From an uncultured Oscillospiraceae bacterium (GTDB lineage Bacteria; Bacillota; Clostridia; Oscillospirales; Ruminococcaceae), in contig CAJTTH010000029.1 of assembly GCA_910579125.1 (NCBI GenBank), positions 1-36,934 of the forward strand: a stretch of DNA of 36,934 nt, given 5' to 3'. The position numbers and the translations under genes are program-made. The number at the start of each line of letters is the position of its first letter. Position 1 is the first letter of the stretch. The notes beneath the pieces are model-generated. The model did not search any database. It was not told where the DNA came from and saw nothing but the letters and a program-made list of their open reading frames with translations. Shown here one piece after another: positions 20,843 through 28,948 of the stretch.

Positions 20843-22771
20843 ATGGGACTTACATTAACCGAAAAGATAATCAAATCGCACATTGTTGACGGAGAGATGA
20901 CCAAGGGCACGGAGATCGGCTTGAAGATCGACCAGACGCTCACGCAGGACGCTACGGGAACAATGGCGTATTTACAGTTTGAGGCTATGGGCGTTGACCG
21001 CGTAAAGACGGAGCGCTCGGTAGCGTACATCGACCACAACACGCTCCAGAGCGGTTTCGAGAACGCCGACGACCACCGTTTCATCGGCTCGATCGCTAAA
21101 AAGCACGGGATATGGTTCTCGCGCCCCGGCAACGGCATTTGTCATCAGGTTCATCTTGAACGCTTCGGCAAGCCCGGCAAGACGCTTATCGGCTCGGATT
21201 CGCACACCCCGACGGGCGGCGGTATCGGTATGCTCGCAATGGGCGCGGGCGGACTTGACGTTGCCGTGGCAATGGGCGGCGGAGCGTATTACATAACCAT
21301 GCCCAAGGTTGTAAAAATCAACCTCACGGGCAAACTGAACGACTGGGTCTCGGCTAAAGACGTTATTCTTGAAGTGCTCCGCCGCCTGACCGTTAAGGGC
21401 GGCGTGGGCAAGGTAATGGAGTACACGGGCGAGGGCGTAAAGTCGCTCTCCGTACCCGAGCGTGCAACTATCACGAATATGGGCGCGGAGCTGGGCGCAA
21501 CCACATCGATTTTCCCGTCCGACGAGACGACGCTTAAATTCCTCAAGGCACAGGGCAGGGAAGAGGACTATGTGGAGCTTGCGGCAGACCCCGACGCGGT
21601 TTACGACGAGGAGGTCGAAATCGACCTTTCCGAGCTTGTTCCGCTGGCGGCTTGTCCGCATTCTCCCGATAACGTGAAAACGGTTGAGGAGATCGGCGCG
21701 ATAAAGATAGATCAGGTCTGCATAGGCTCGTGCACAAACTCGTCGCTTCAGGACTTGCGCAAGGTCGCGCATATTTTAAAGGGCAAGACCGTTCACCCCG
21801 ACGTTTCGCTCGCTATTGCGTGCGGCTCGAAACAGGTGTTCAATATGCTCGCGGACGGCGGCGAGCTGTCTATTCTTATCGACGCGGGCGCGAGAATACT
21901 CGAAAGCGCGTGCGGTCCGTGTATCGGCATGGGTCAATCCCCGAACAGCAAGGGCATTTCCCTGAGAACGTTCAACCGTAATTTCGAGGGCAGAAGCGGT
22001 ACAAAGGACGGTCAGATATACCTCGTTTCCCCCGAGACCGCAGCGATAAGCGCGATTACGGGCGTGTTTACCGACCCGAGAACCGTCGGCGAAATGCCAC
22101 CCTACGTAATGCCCGAGAAATTCCTTATCAACGATAATATGGTAACTCCCCCCGCGACCGTCGAGGAAGCTCCGAACGTTGAAGTTCTGCGCGGACCGAA
22201 CATCAAGCCGTTCCCCGTAAACAAGCCCCTCGCGGAGACTATCGAGAGCGGCGTTACGCTGAAGGTCGGCGACAACATCACCACCGACCACATTATGCCC
22301 GCAGGCGCGAAGATACTGCCGCTCCGCTCGAATATCCCCGCGATCTCCGAGCACTGCTTCGCGGTATGCGACGAGACGTTCCCCAAGCGCGCGAAAGAGG
22401 CGGGCACAAGCATTATCGTAGGCGGCGTGAACTACGGTCAGGGCTCGTCGCGCGAGCACGCGGCGCTTGCTCCGCTGTACCTCGGCGTTAAGGCGATAAT
22501 CTGCAAGTCGTTCGCGAGAATACACCGCCAGAACCTCATCAACAACGGCATTCTCCCGCTTGAATTTGCCAACGAAGCCGACTACGATAAGATAGAACAG
22601 GGCGACGATTTGGTTATCGCGAACATTCGTTCTATAATCGAGAACAATGGCAAAATTATCGTTGAGGACAAGACCAAGGGCTTTTCGTTCGATGTGAAGT
22701 GCGAGCTTTCCGAGCGCGGCAAGGGCATGATTCTCGCGGGCGGTCTGCTCAATTACACGAAAGAAAATTGA
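20843..22771 (+). CDS. acn: aconitate hydratase
   Basis: Aconitase interconverts citrate and isocitrate with a [4Fe-4S] cluster. The 642-aa protein has the domain order 1-2-3-linker-4. Cluster cysteines are C297 in GSCTNSS, and C357 and C360 in CGPCIGMG. The swivel domain has GVNYGQGSSREHAALAP. The length is that of the shorter bacterial aconitases/homoaconitases, about 250 residues less than AcnA. With NADP-ICDH and citrate synthase in the same window it belongs to the oxidative branch that makes 2-oxoglutarate, though an isopropylmalate/homoaconitate-type substrate cannot be excluded from sequence alone. It leads an operon with four small genes, icd and rex. Confidence 0.93.
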   Translation: MGLTLTEKIIKSHIVDGEMTKGTEIGLKIDQTLTQDATGTMAYLQFEAMGVDRVKTERSVAYIDHNTLQSGFENADDHRFIGSIAKKHGIWFSRPGNGICHQVHLERFGKPGKTLIGSDSHTPTGGGIGMLAMGAGGLDVAVAMGGGAYYITMPKVVKINLTGKLNDWVSAKDVILEVLRRLTVKGGVGKVMEYTGEGVKSLSVPERATITNMGAELGATTSIFPSDETTLKFLKAQGREEDYVELAADPDAVYDEEVEIDLSELVPLAACPHSPDNVKTVEEIGAIKIDQVCIGSCTNSSLQDLRKVAHILKGKTVHPDVSLAIACGSKQVFNMLADGGELSILIDAGARILESACGPCIGMGQSPNSKGISLRTFNRNFEGRSGTKDGQIYLVSPETAAISAITGVFTDPRTVGEMPPYVMPEKFLINDNMVTPPATVEEAPNVEVLRGPNIKPFPVNKPLAETIESGVTLKVGDNITTDHIMPAGAKILPLRSNIPAISEHCFAVCDETFPKRAKEAGTSIIVGGVNYGQGSSREHAALAPLYLGVKAIICKSFARIHRQNLINNGILPLEFANEADYDKIEQGDDLVIANIRSIIENNGKIIVEDKTKGFSFDVKCELSERGKGMILAGGLLNYTKEN

Positions 22772-22772
22772 C

Positions 22773-23336
22773 ATGAGCTTTTTGGATATTTTCAAAAAAG
22801 ATCCGCTGAAAGCGATTTTCAAGGACGACGAGCGTGAAGATCACGATGACATTCTTCAAGCGGCAATGCTGCTGTCACGCAATGATGCGGATGTTATGAA
22901 TAATATGAACTCCGCGCTTGACGATCCGATAAAGTATCTTAAGGCGAACGCGGAGCGGCTTTCCGAACGCGGGATAGAGCTTGATGATGAGGAATCGCTT
23001 GAGAAACAGGACGCGGACGAACTGCTGTTCCTCTCAATGGTGGACGAGCTTGAAGCTCACGGTTACGCGTTCGAGTTTGACTATAACTGCGAACTTAAGG
23101 ATTTTCTTTGGGGATTGGAGCAAATAAATAACTATGAGCTTATTGCGGACGCTGTAAAGTCCGTAAAGCAGGATGAATCGGGCGACGTTGAAGCGTGGGC
23201 TAAGGAAATAAATGCCGCGCTCGGTGAGAAAGCCTGTCTGTGTTATATCTATATTGAGTCGGACAGCTATCCGATAGCTATTTCGGACTATGATACTATC
23301 GGCAAACCGGAAATTCCGTTTATTACGGCAATATGA
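22773..23336 (+). CDS. DUF6630-like protein, copy 1
   Basis: A 187-aa acidic cytosolic protein beginning MSFLDIFKKDPLKAIFKDDE. It has ALDDPIKYLKANAERLSERG, DADELLFLSMVDELEAHGYA and CELKDFLWGLEQINNYELI, which I associate with the DUF6630 group (moderate confidence). Its role is unknown. The gene starts 1 nt after the aconitase stop with only a weak ribosome-binding site, so translation is likely coupled. A clear paralogue follows at 23348. Genes of this type often occur with immunity genes, which is inference. Confidence 0.75.
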   Translation: MSFLDIFKKDPLKAIFKDDEREDHDDILQAAMLLSRNDADVMNNMNSALDDPIKYLKANAERLSERGIELDDEESLEKQDADELLFLSMVDELEAHGYAFEFDYNCELKDFLWGLEQINNYELIADAVKSVKQDESGDVEAWAKEINAALGEKACLCYIYIESDSYPIAISDYDTIGKPEIPFITAI

Positions 23337-23347
23337 AAGAGGCTACT

Positions 23348-23896
23348 ATGAGTTTTGCAAGAAAGGATCCGCTTAAGGAAATTTTCAAGGACTACGACCG
23401 CGGCAATTTTGAGGATATTCTTGAAACCGCGCGGGCAATTTCAGGCGGCAACCGCAGAGTTGTGGCGGCTGTTGACGCGGCTCTCGACGACCCTAAAAAG
23501 TACATAAAGCAGAACGCAAAGCGCTTCGAGGAGCGCGGCATAAGGCTTGACGATATTCCCGACGGGCTTGACGCGGACGAGCTGCTGATGTTCGCAATGC
23601 TTGACGAGCTTGAAATCTTTGACTATGTGTTCGAGTTTAATGCCGAGTATGAACGAGCGGATTTCTTGTGGAGATTGAGCCGGTTAAAGACGTACGGCCT
23701 TATCAAGGACGCTGTCGGCGGTCTTGTACTCGACGAGGACGGAAACGTCGAGACGTGGGGAAAGGCGATAAACGGCGCGCTCGACGGCAAGGCTTACATT
23801 TGCTATATCCATATAGAGGGCGAAAATTATCCGCTGGCGATAATGACACACGAAACATTTGAAAAGATACCGCTGCCGTTTGTGGTGGTAATGTAG
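23348..23896 (+). CDS. DUF6630-like protein, copy 2
   Basis: The 182-aa tandem paralogue of the gene at 22773. KDPLKEIFKDYDRGNFEDIL, ALDDPKKYIKQNAKRFEERG, DADELLMFAMLDELE and DFLWRLSRLKTYGLIKDAV align with copy 1 across the full length. The ATG at 23348 is preferred because AAAGAGG lies 5 nt upstream and copy 1 begins at the same point; an in-frame ATG at 23333 overlaps the end of copy 1 (ATGA). No catalytic motif or membrane segment is visible. Function unknown. Confidence 0.75.
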   Translation: MSFARKDPLKEIFKDYDRGNFEDILETARAISGGNRRVVAAVDAALDDPKKYIKQNAKRFEERGIRLDDIPDGLDADELLMFAMLDELEIFDYVFEFNAEYERADFLWRLSRLKTYGLIKDAVGGLVLDEDGNVETWGKAINGALDGKAYICYIHIEGENYPLAIMTHETFEKIPLPFVVVM

Positions 23897-23904
23897 GAGG
23901 TTTT

Positions 23905-24234
23905 ATGGGATTATTTGGGAAAGAGAAAAAGCAGCCCTCGGAGCGCAACGCTATCGACGACAGCAAGCTGAAAATAAATCTCGCGGACACGGCGCTCGGT
24001 CTGCTCGTCAAGGGCGAGGATTTCACGGAGCTTGCCAACACCAAGTGCGAATTCGGATATCTGTTCGAGATTGAGGGGCACGGCATTGAGGCGCTGTTCA
24101 AGCTCGAAACGGACATGACTGTCGCGTATTTCGCGGCGCAGGGCGACAAGCTCATGCGGCTGAACTTCAACGAGGAGCTGTTCCGTTCGACGACGGAGGA
24201 CTTCCTTGATATGCACGGCGGCAAAGGAGAATAA
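23905..24234 (+). CDS. uncharacterised 109-aa protein with MGLFGKEKK start
   Basis: I do not recognise the family. The product opens MGLFGKEKKQPSE, like the MGLFDKLFGNKKP opening of the gene at 8062. It continues as a compact alpha+beta protein (LADTALGLLVKGEDFTEL, YLFEIEGHGIEALFKLE, TVAYFAAQGDKLMRLNFNEE). AGGAGG lies directly before the ATG. It ends 1 nt before the next gene. Its place in the acn-icd operon suggests co-expression with TCA enzymes, but nothing in the sequence ties it to them. Confidence 0.65.
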   Translation: MGLFGKEKKQPSERNAIDDSKLKINLADTALGLLVKGEDFTELANTKCEFGYLFEIEGHGIEALFKLETDMTVAYFAAQGDKLMRLNFNEELFRSTTEDFLDMHGGKGE

Positions 24235-24235
24235 A

Positions 24236-24556
24236 ATGGACGAAATTTCGCTGAAGATCGCCAAAAAAAGCCCGCGCCGGCTTGACATTATAAAGCTCGT
24301 GCGCGCGTATGACGCTTCACTTTCGCTCGGCGAAATAAAGGACAATATTCATAATGGGAACACCGTTGTCGGTTTCGACCCGTACAGCGGAGACTTGCTC
24401 GATGAAAAGAACGGCGTTGACGTCCGCGAAAAATTTCTGAAGCTCGTGAACGATCTTCTCGGGTTGGGCGCGGATATTACGCTTGAACGTTACGGAGACG
24501 AGCTTGCGCCCGAAAATTTGGGTGAGCTGCTTCGGGATATTGACGAACGCAATTAA
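24236..24556 (+). CDS. uncharacterised 106-aa protein (L7/L12 C-terminal-like pattern)
   Basis: The protein reads as beta-alpha-alpha-beta: ISLKIAKKSPRRLDIIKLVR, SLGEIKDNIHNG, a basic-acidic middle, and FLKLVNDLLGLGADITLE. That order faintly resembles the C-terminal domain of ribosomal protein L7/L12, a fold reused in small bacterial proteins. This is a weak similarity by eye. AAAGGAGA precedes the ATG at 24236. It is followed 10 bp later by icd. Function unknown. Confidence 0.6.
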   Translation: MDEISLKIAKKSPRRLDIIKLVRAYDASLSLGEIKDNIHNGNTVVGFDPYSGDLLDEKNGVDVREKFLKLVNDLLGLGADITLERYGDELAPENLGELLRDIDERN

Positions 24557-24566
24557 GGAGGAAATT

Positions 24567-25781
24567 ATGGCAAAAATACAGATGACAACGCCGCTTGTTG
24601 AAATGGACGGCGACGAAATGACCCGCATTATATGGAAGATGATAAAGGATATCCTTATCAACCCGTATATCGACCTCAAAACGGACTACTACGATCTCGG
24701 TCTGGTTCACCGCAACGAGACGGACGACCAAGTTACCGTTGATTCCGCGAACGCGACCAAGAAATACGGCGTTGCGGTAAAGTGCGCGACAATCACCCCG
24801 AACGCTCAGCGCGTCGAGGAGTACAAGCTCAAGGAGATGTGGAAGTCGCCGAACGGCACTATCAGAGCAATTCTCGACGGCACGGTGTTCCGCAAGCCCA
24901 TTCTGGTGAACGGAATAACGCCCTACATTCCCACATGGACAAAGCCGATAACGATCGCCCGTCATGCATACGGCGACATCTACAAGAACACCGAGCTGAA
25001 AGCACCGCAGGGCAGCAAGGCGGAGCTTGTCATCACCGACAAGGACGGCAAGGAGACCCGCGCGCTTATCCACGAGTTCAAGGGCTCGGACGGTATCGTT
25101 CAGGGCGTTCACAACCTCGACAGCTCGATAGGCAGCTTTGCGAGAGCGTGCTTTAACTACGCGCTCGACGCAAAGGAGGATCTGTGGTTCGCGTCGAAGG
25201 ACACGATCTCCAAGACCTATGACCACCGCTTCAAGGATATCTTCGCGGAAATTTACGAGGCGGAGTACAAGGGAAGATTTGAAAAGACGGGCATTGAGTA
25301 CTTCTACACGCTGATAGACGACGTTGTGGCGCGCGTTATCCGCTCCGAGGGCGGCTTTATCTGGGCGTGCAAGAACTACGACGGTGACGTTATGTCCGAT
25401 ATGCTCGCGACGGCTTACGGTTCGCTTGGACTGATGACGAGCGTTCTGGTGTCGCCCGACGGGAACTACGAGTACGAGGCGGCTCACGGCACCGTAACGC
25501 GCCACTACTACAACTTCCTCAAGGGTGAAAAGACCTCCACGAACCCGATCGCGACCATTTTCGCGTGGAGCGGCGCTCTCCGCAAGCGCGGCGAGCTCGA
25601 CGGCATACAGGCGCTCTGCGACTACGCGGACAAGCTCGAAAAGGCATCTGTGCAGACCATGGAGGAGGGCGTTATGGACAAGAACCTCGCGGCGATGAGC
25701 AAGCTTGAAAACAAGCGCGTCGTCGACACCGAGACGTTCCTTGTGGAGATCAACAACAGACTTGAAAAGTTAATGGCATAA
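24567..25781 (+). CDS. icd: NADP-dependent isocitrate dehydrogenase (eukaryote-like class)
   Basis: The enzyme oxidises isocitrate to 2-oxoglutarate and CO2 with NADP+. The 404-aa protein belongs to the class II homodimeric IDHs, recognised by VEMDGDEMTRIIWKMIKD at the N-terminus, SPNGTIRAILDGTVFRKPI (substrate site), FIWACKNYDGDVMSDMLA (metal Asp residues) and EAAHGTVTRHY (NADP site). The E. coli type class I enzyme looks quite different. AAGGAGG lies 6 nt before the ATG at 24567; an in-frame upstream start at 24483 lies inside the previous gene. rex follows after 26 bp. Confidence 0.96.
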   Translation: MAKIQMTTPLVEMDGDEMTRIIWKMIKDILINPYIDLKTDYYDLGLVHRNETDDQVTVDSANATKKYGVAVKCATITPNAQRVEEYKLKEMWKSPNGTIRAILDGTVFRKPILVNGITPYIPTWTKPITIARHAYGDIYKNTELKAPQGSKAELVITDKDGKETRALIHEFKGSDGIVQGVHNLDSSIGSFARACFNYALDAKEDLWFASKDTISKTYDHRFKDIFAEIYEAEYKGRFEKTGIEYFYTLIDDVVARVIRSEGGFIWACKNYDGDVMSDMLATAYGSLGLMTSVLVSPDGNYEYEAAHGTVTRHYYNFLKGEKTSTNPIATIFAWSGALRKRGELDGIQALCDYADKLEKASVQTMEEGVMDKNLAAMSKLENKRVVDTETFLVEINNRLEKLMA

Positions 25782-25807
25782 ATTATCCTATACAGGGGCA
25801 GATCATT

Positions 25808-26464
25808 ATGCAGGAAAATAAAAACATATCGAAATCGGTGATACGGCGTTTGCCGCGCTATTACCGTTTTCTCGGGGAACTGCTGAACGAGGGCGTGGAG
25901 AAGATTTCGTCGCGTGAGCTGTCGGAGCGGATGAGATTAACGGCTTCACAGATACGGCAGGACCTGAACTGCTTCGGCGGCTTCGGGCAGCAGGGCTACG
26001 GCTACAACGTCGCTGAGCTGCGCGGACAGATCGGCGCGATACTCCACCTTGACGACAAGCGCACGGTAATACTTATCGGCGCGGGAAATCTCGGACGCGC
26101 CGTGGCGTTACATATTGATTTCACGCGGTACGGCTATGAGCTTACGGGCGTGTTCGACAGAGACGAAACGCTCACGGGCGAGAGCATTGCGGGCGTGCGG
26201 ATACGTTCAACGGACGAGCTTCGCGGCTTCTGCGGGGAGCGCCGTCCGAATATGGCGATCTTGTGTATTCCGCGCGACGGCGCGGAGGACGTTGTGAAAA
26301 CGCTTATCGGGTGCGGAGTTACGGCTTTCTGGAACTTCTCGCACTATGATATCCACGCCGAATATCCGAACGCGGCGGTCGAGAATGTTCACCTTACGGA
26401 CAGTCTTATGACGCTTTCGTACCTCATGGAGGAGAGCGGCGAGGACGACACGATAACAAATTAA
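25808..26464 (+). CDS. rex: redox-sensing transcriptional repressor Rex
   Basis: Rex senses the NADH/NAD+ ratio and represses fermentation and redox genes when NADH is low. The 218-aa protein has the N-terminal winged helix (about 8-75: VIRRLPRYYRFLGELLNEGV, SQIRQDLNCFGGFGQQGYGY) and the Rossmann fold with VILIGAGNLGRAVA (about 82-95). The C-terminal domain-swapped helix follows (SLMTLSYLMEE). Family length is normal. It lies 26 bp after icd and before a strong terminator. I found no full Rex palindrome (TTGTTAA-N4-TTAACAA) in the window, so its targets are probably elsewhere. Confidence 0.95.
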   Translation: MQENKNISKSVIRRLPRYYRFLGELLNEGVEKISSRELSERMRLTASQIRQDLNCFGGFGQQGYGYNVAELRGQIGAILHLDDKRTVILIGAGNLGRAVALHIDFTRYGYELTGVFDRDETLTGESIAGVRIRSTDELRGFCGERRPNMAILCIPRDGAEDVVKTLIGCGVTAFWNFSHYDIHAEYPNAAVENVHLTDSLMTLSYLMEESGEDDTITN

Positions 26465-26469
26465 ACAGC

Positions 26470-26499
26470 AAAAGCGCCCGAACAAACGGACGCTTTTTT
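26470..26499 (+). terminator. intrinsic terminator after rex
   Basis: AAAAGCG (26470-26476) pairs with CGCTTTT (from 26491), with inner CCG/CGG pairs and one mismatch, followed by T residues. It ends the acn-icd-rex operon. Confidence 0.85.
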
Positions 26500-26563
26500 G
26501 CTTCGCAAACGGCTCTGTTAAGCCGATGTTAAGTTTGGTTGACAAAGTTCAAGGGGAAATTGG

Positions 26564-26592
26564 TAGACATTTTTCGGCATATCGGGTATAAT
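26564..26592 (+). promoter_or_regulatory. promoter of the DUF3592-like/XRE pair
   Basis: TAGACA (26564-26569), a 17-bp spacer and TATAAT (26587-26592). Upstream there are two direct TGTTAAG copies (from about 26515 and 26526), possible operator half-sites for the XRE protein. Confidence 0.65.
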
Positions 26593-26637
26593 TAAACCAA
26601 GATGACAGCGGCGCAAAAACAAGCAGGGGGTGAGCCT

Positions 26638-26916
26638 ATGGAAATAACCGGAAGAACTGCGGGCACGGTCATCGAGGTGAAGAAGATATGGTGGATAAAA
26701 GTAAAGCTGAAAGCGGTAAGGCTGCACCCGCTTGACGGGGTCGCGTTTCCGCACAGCGTTAAGGTGAGGTATACCGTCGGCGGAAAGGGGTACGTCACAA
26801 AGGTGTATGTTCCGTGGCGGATACTGCCGCCGTCAAAGGGCGCGGAGGTCGCGGTGGAGTACGATACGGACAGACCGTCGCGGTGCAGAGTCGGCTTAGT
26901 TAAGATAGGAGAATGA
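26638..26916 (+). CDS. DUF3592-like small protein
   Basis: A 92-aa basic protein with a beta-rich pattern: GTVIEVKKIWWIKVKLKAVR, VKVRYTVGGKGYVTKVYVP and VAVEYDTDRPSRCRV. The 'YxVxGKxY...G..V.VxYD...P' pattern is that of the soluble part of DUF3592 proteins, but there are no membrane segments here. GGGGGTGA precedes the ATG at 26638; an earlier in-frame ATG at 26602 would add 12 unconvincing residues. The XRE gene begins 1 nt after the stop, so the two are an operon. Confidence 0.65.
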   Translation: MEITGRTAGTVIEVKKIWWIKVKLKAVRLHPLDGVAFPHSVKVRYTVGGKGYVTKVYVPWRILPPSKGAEVAVEYDTDRPSRCRVGLVKIGE

Positions 26917-26917
26917 A

Positions 26918-27721
26918 ATGACATTTGCGGAGAAGCTGATAGAATTAAGAAAAGGACGGGGCTGGTCGCAGGAGGAGCTTGGCGAGCGGCTTGGCGTAAC
27001 GCGCCAGACCGTCTCGAAATGGGAGCTCGGCTCGACGACTCCCGAAATGGAAAAGCTCGCGGCAATGGGCGAACTTTTCGGTATAACGCTCGACGAGCTT
27101 GTGCGCGGCGGGGAGAGTTACCGCATGAGCGGAGAGGTCCCGGAGCAAAAGGTGATTGTCGTGAAAAAGTCGGGGTTCGTCAACGGCGAGTACAAGAGCG
27201 AGAAAAAGCTGCTCGGCAAACCGCTCGTCCACATCAACCTGAAAGGAAAGGCGAACGGCTTTTTTGCGGTAGGGCTTATGGCAAAGGGATTTTTCGCGCT
27301 CGGACTGCTGTCAATGGGAGTATTTTCGCTGGGACTGTTGTCGGTCGGCGTGGTTGTGCTCGGAGCAATAGCCGCCGTCGGCGTAGCCGTGAGCGCGTTG
27401 GCGTCCGCGGGAGTGTTCGCGTTCGGAGCGGTCTCTTTGGGAGTGTTTTCGTTTGGAGCGATATCCTGCGGGTGGCTGAGTTGGGGCGCAATAAGCAGCG
27501 GCACATACGTATTCGGAGCGGTTGCTAAAGGGCAAATCGCGATAGGAAGCACCGCCGAGGGCATAGTGGTATTGGGCAAGGAAACGCTCGGCGAGATCGA
27601 GATGCATTTGCCGATAACCGCCGAGGAGTTCAGAGCGGCGGTCGAGAGCCGTCTGCCCGACACGCCGAAATTTATCGTCGACCTGTTCTCGTGGTTCGCC
27701 GAGAACGTTGAAATGAGCTGA
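26918..27721 (+). CDS. XRE regulator with a glycine-pentapeptide repeat tail
   Basis: The 267-aa protein starts with an XRE helix-turn-helix (5-62: FAEKLIELRKGRGWSQEELG, TRQTVSKWELGSTTPEM). After a linker, residues 114-225 have a glycine at every fifth position (114, 119, 124, 129, 134, 139, 144, 149; one-residue slip to 155; then 165 to 225 in steps of five). Large hydrophobic residues and Ala or Ser fill the units (GVFSL, GLLSV, GVFAF, GAVSL). A tail, EIEMHLPITAEEFRAAVESR, follows. The repeat suggests a beta-solenoid related in principle to pentapeptide-repeat folds, or a membrane-embedded stack. Its ligand is unknown. TAGGAGA precedes the ATG. Confidence 0.85.
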   Translation: MTFAEKLIELRKGRGWSQEELGERLGVTRQTVSKWELGSTTPEMEKLAAMGELFGITLDELVRGGESYRMSGEVPEQKVIVVKKSGFVNGEYKSEKKLLGKPLVHINLKGKANGFFAVGLMAKGFFALGLLSMGVFSLGLLSVGVVVLGAIAAVGVAVSALASAGVFAFGAVSLGVFSFGAISCGWLSWGAISSGTYVFGAVAKGQIAIGSTAEGIVVLGKETLGEIEMHLPITAEEFRAAVESRLPDTPKFIVDLFSWFAENVEMS

Positions 27722-27738
27722 TTGTTGAATTAAAAAAG

Positions 27739-27767
27739 CCGCTGTCCGTTTCGGGCAGCGGTTCTTC
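27739..27767. terminator. bidirectional terminator between convergent genes
   Basis: CCGCTGTCCG (27739-27748) pairs with CGGGCAGCGG (27752-27761) with one G-U pair. TTCTTCT follows on the plus strand, and a T-run (the complement of AAAAAA at 27732-27737) follows on the minus strand. Confidence 0.85.
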
Positions 27768-27774
27768 TGTTTCG

Positions 27775-28698
27775 TCAATTTTCCCCGGTCTCGGGGTTTT
27801 CGGCTGTCTCGGCTGTCTCGGGTTCATTCTTCGGCTTAGCAAAGAACAACACGATCATTACCGCGGCGACGAACAGCCCCATCGCAATATCAACATAAGG
27901 CAGATAGACCATCATGTAACCGTCAATGCCGAAGTGCGTCTGGCGGTAAAGCTCCGCCTCGTAGACCGACGGCGTAATGCGGCTCGATATTTCCTCGGGA
28001 GCGAACAGGTCAGCGAGTATCGCTGCCAGACCACTCGAGAGCGTAAGCGCGACGGTCGACGCTCCCCAGCCGCAGAGCGCGTTTTTCGTGAACTTTTCGC
28101 CGTTCCCCGAAAGAAACCTCGCGATCATCATAATAGACACCGCGCCGCCGACAAGGCACAGCACCTCGATAAGATATTCGGGCACGGACGCAATCACCAT
28201 GCGGTTGTTGAAGCAGTAGATTCCGCGCATAATGAAATACGCTCCGCCCGCTGAGTAACAGAAACCGAGTCCCGGTTTGAACTCCTTTTTGTACAGTACT
28301 ACGAATGCCAGTACCGCGAACACTCCCGCGAATACATAATCAACTATCATCAGCATTGACGACGGCGTGAGCTGCTTTGCCTCGCCCATGCCCTCATACA
28401 CCGCGCACAGCGCGAGAATAAGCGTTCCGAAGCCGATAACGGCGGCTTTTCCGCCCGTGATATCCGACGCTTTCAGGCCGCCGAACGCGTTCTTCTTGTC
28501 GAACCGTGTCGCGATAAGCGCCCCGACTAACGTAAGCGCTATCAGCCCGAAATAAATTATATTGCACAACAATTCGCTCTCATAATAATAAAATCCCGTG
28601 TTCATATCCGTACACGCGACTATCGAGTACAGCCGCGCTATCGTGCACAGCACTGTCCCGATTGCCGTCACGATCAGCGTTGTCTTACTATTCTTCAT
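27775..28698 (-). CDS. uncharacterised integral membrane protein
   Basis: The 307-aa protein has about seven or eight hydrophobic segments, among them LIVTAIGTVLCTIARLYSIV, IIYFGLIALTLVGALIATRF, AAVIGFGTLILALCAVY, IVDYVFAGVFAVLAFVVLY, YLIEVLCLVGGAVSIMMIAR and VDIAMGLFVAAVMIVLFFA. The tail is Glu/Thr-rich and presumably cytosolic. I recognise no transporter signature. The gene has a consensus promoter at 28956-28984 and a leader of about 250 nt that includes copy B of the structured element, ending at its ribosome-binding site AAGGAG. Its expression is therefore probably regulated post-initiation. Function unknown. Confidence 0.82.
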   Translation of the reverse strand: MKNSKTTLIVTAIGTVLCTIARLYSIVACTDMNTGFYYYESELLCNIIYFGLIALTLVGALIATRFDKKNAFGGLKASDITGGKAAVIGFGTLILALCAVYEGMGEAKQLTPSSMLMIVDYVFAGVFAVLAFVVLYKKEFKPGLGFCYSAGGAYFIMRGIYCFNNRMVIASVPEYLIEVLCLVGGAVSIMMIARFLSGNGEKFTKNALCGWGASTVALTLSSGLAAILADLFAPEEISSRITPSVYEAELYRQTHFGIDGYMMVYLPYVDIAMGLFVAAVMIVLFFAKPKNEPETAETAENPETGEN

Positions 28699-28862
28699 CT
28701 TATCTCCTTATTTGAAAGGCAAAAGCTCGCACCGGGCGGCTTTCGCCGCCCTAGCCGAGTTACCTTGCTCCGCTCCGCTTGCTCCGCTCCGCTCGCTGCG
28801 CTCACTACGCTGCACAAGGTAACTCGCTTGCGACTTTTGCCGCTGCGACTACTGTTGGTCGC
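28699..28862 (-). promoter_or_regulatory. structured 5' leader, copy B of the purM-leader element
   Basis: On the minus strand this leader has the same plan as 6813-6971. P1: GGCAAAAG plus TCGCA (28841-28829) pair with TGCGA plus CTTTTGCC (28731-28718). P2: GAGTTACCTTG (28825-28815) pairs with CAAGGTAACTC (28767-28757) around a long GAGC-rich loop. P3: GGGCGG (28751-28746) pairs with CCGCCC (28739-28734). It shares ACAGTAG, CGCAAGCGAG, CTCGGCT, GGGCGGC and TTTCAAATAAGGAG with copy A, yet the P2 and outer P1 sequences differ and still pair. Confidence 0.6.
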
Positions 28863-28921
28863 TTTTCGGCTTTACTGCCTTAGCTGCGTTTTTGGTTTGC
28901 CGCTCTCGGCGGCAGTTTAAA

Positions 28922-28948
28922 GCCGCGCCGTAATAATTACAACGCGGC
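28922..28948 (-). promoter_or_regulatory. 5'-terminal hairpin of the same leader
   Basis: On the minus strand GCCGCGTTGTAA pairs with TTACGGCGCGGC (12 bp, two G-U pairs, 3-nt loop). It begins about 7 nt after the -10 box at 28956-28961, so it would sit at the very 5' end of the transcript. It could also serve as a weak terminator for citrate synthase, although only TTTAAA follows. Confidence 0.5.

Noticed and set aside
26602..26637. Upstream start at 26602 for the DUF3592-like gene
   Set aside because: It lies just after the -10 box with no ribosome-binding site. The ATG at 26638 has GGGGGTGA at good spacing.
28767..28815. CRISPR-like short repeats (GAGCGGAGC units)
   Set aside because: The units are 6 to 10 nt, contiguous and imperfect, without spacers. 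They form the loop of the leader's P2 stem.
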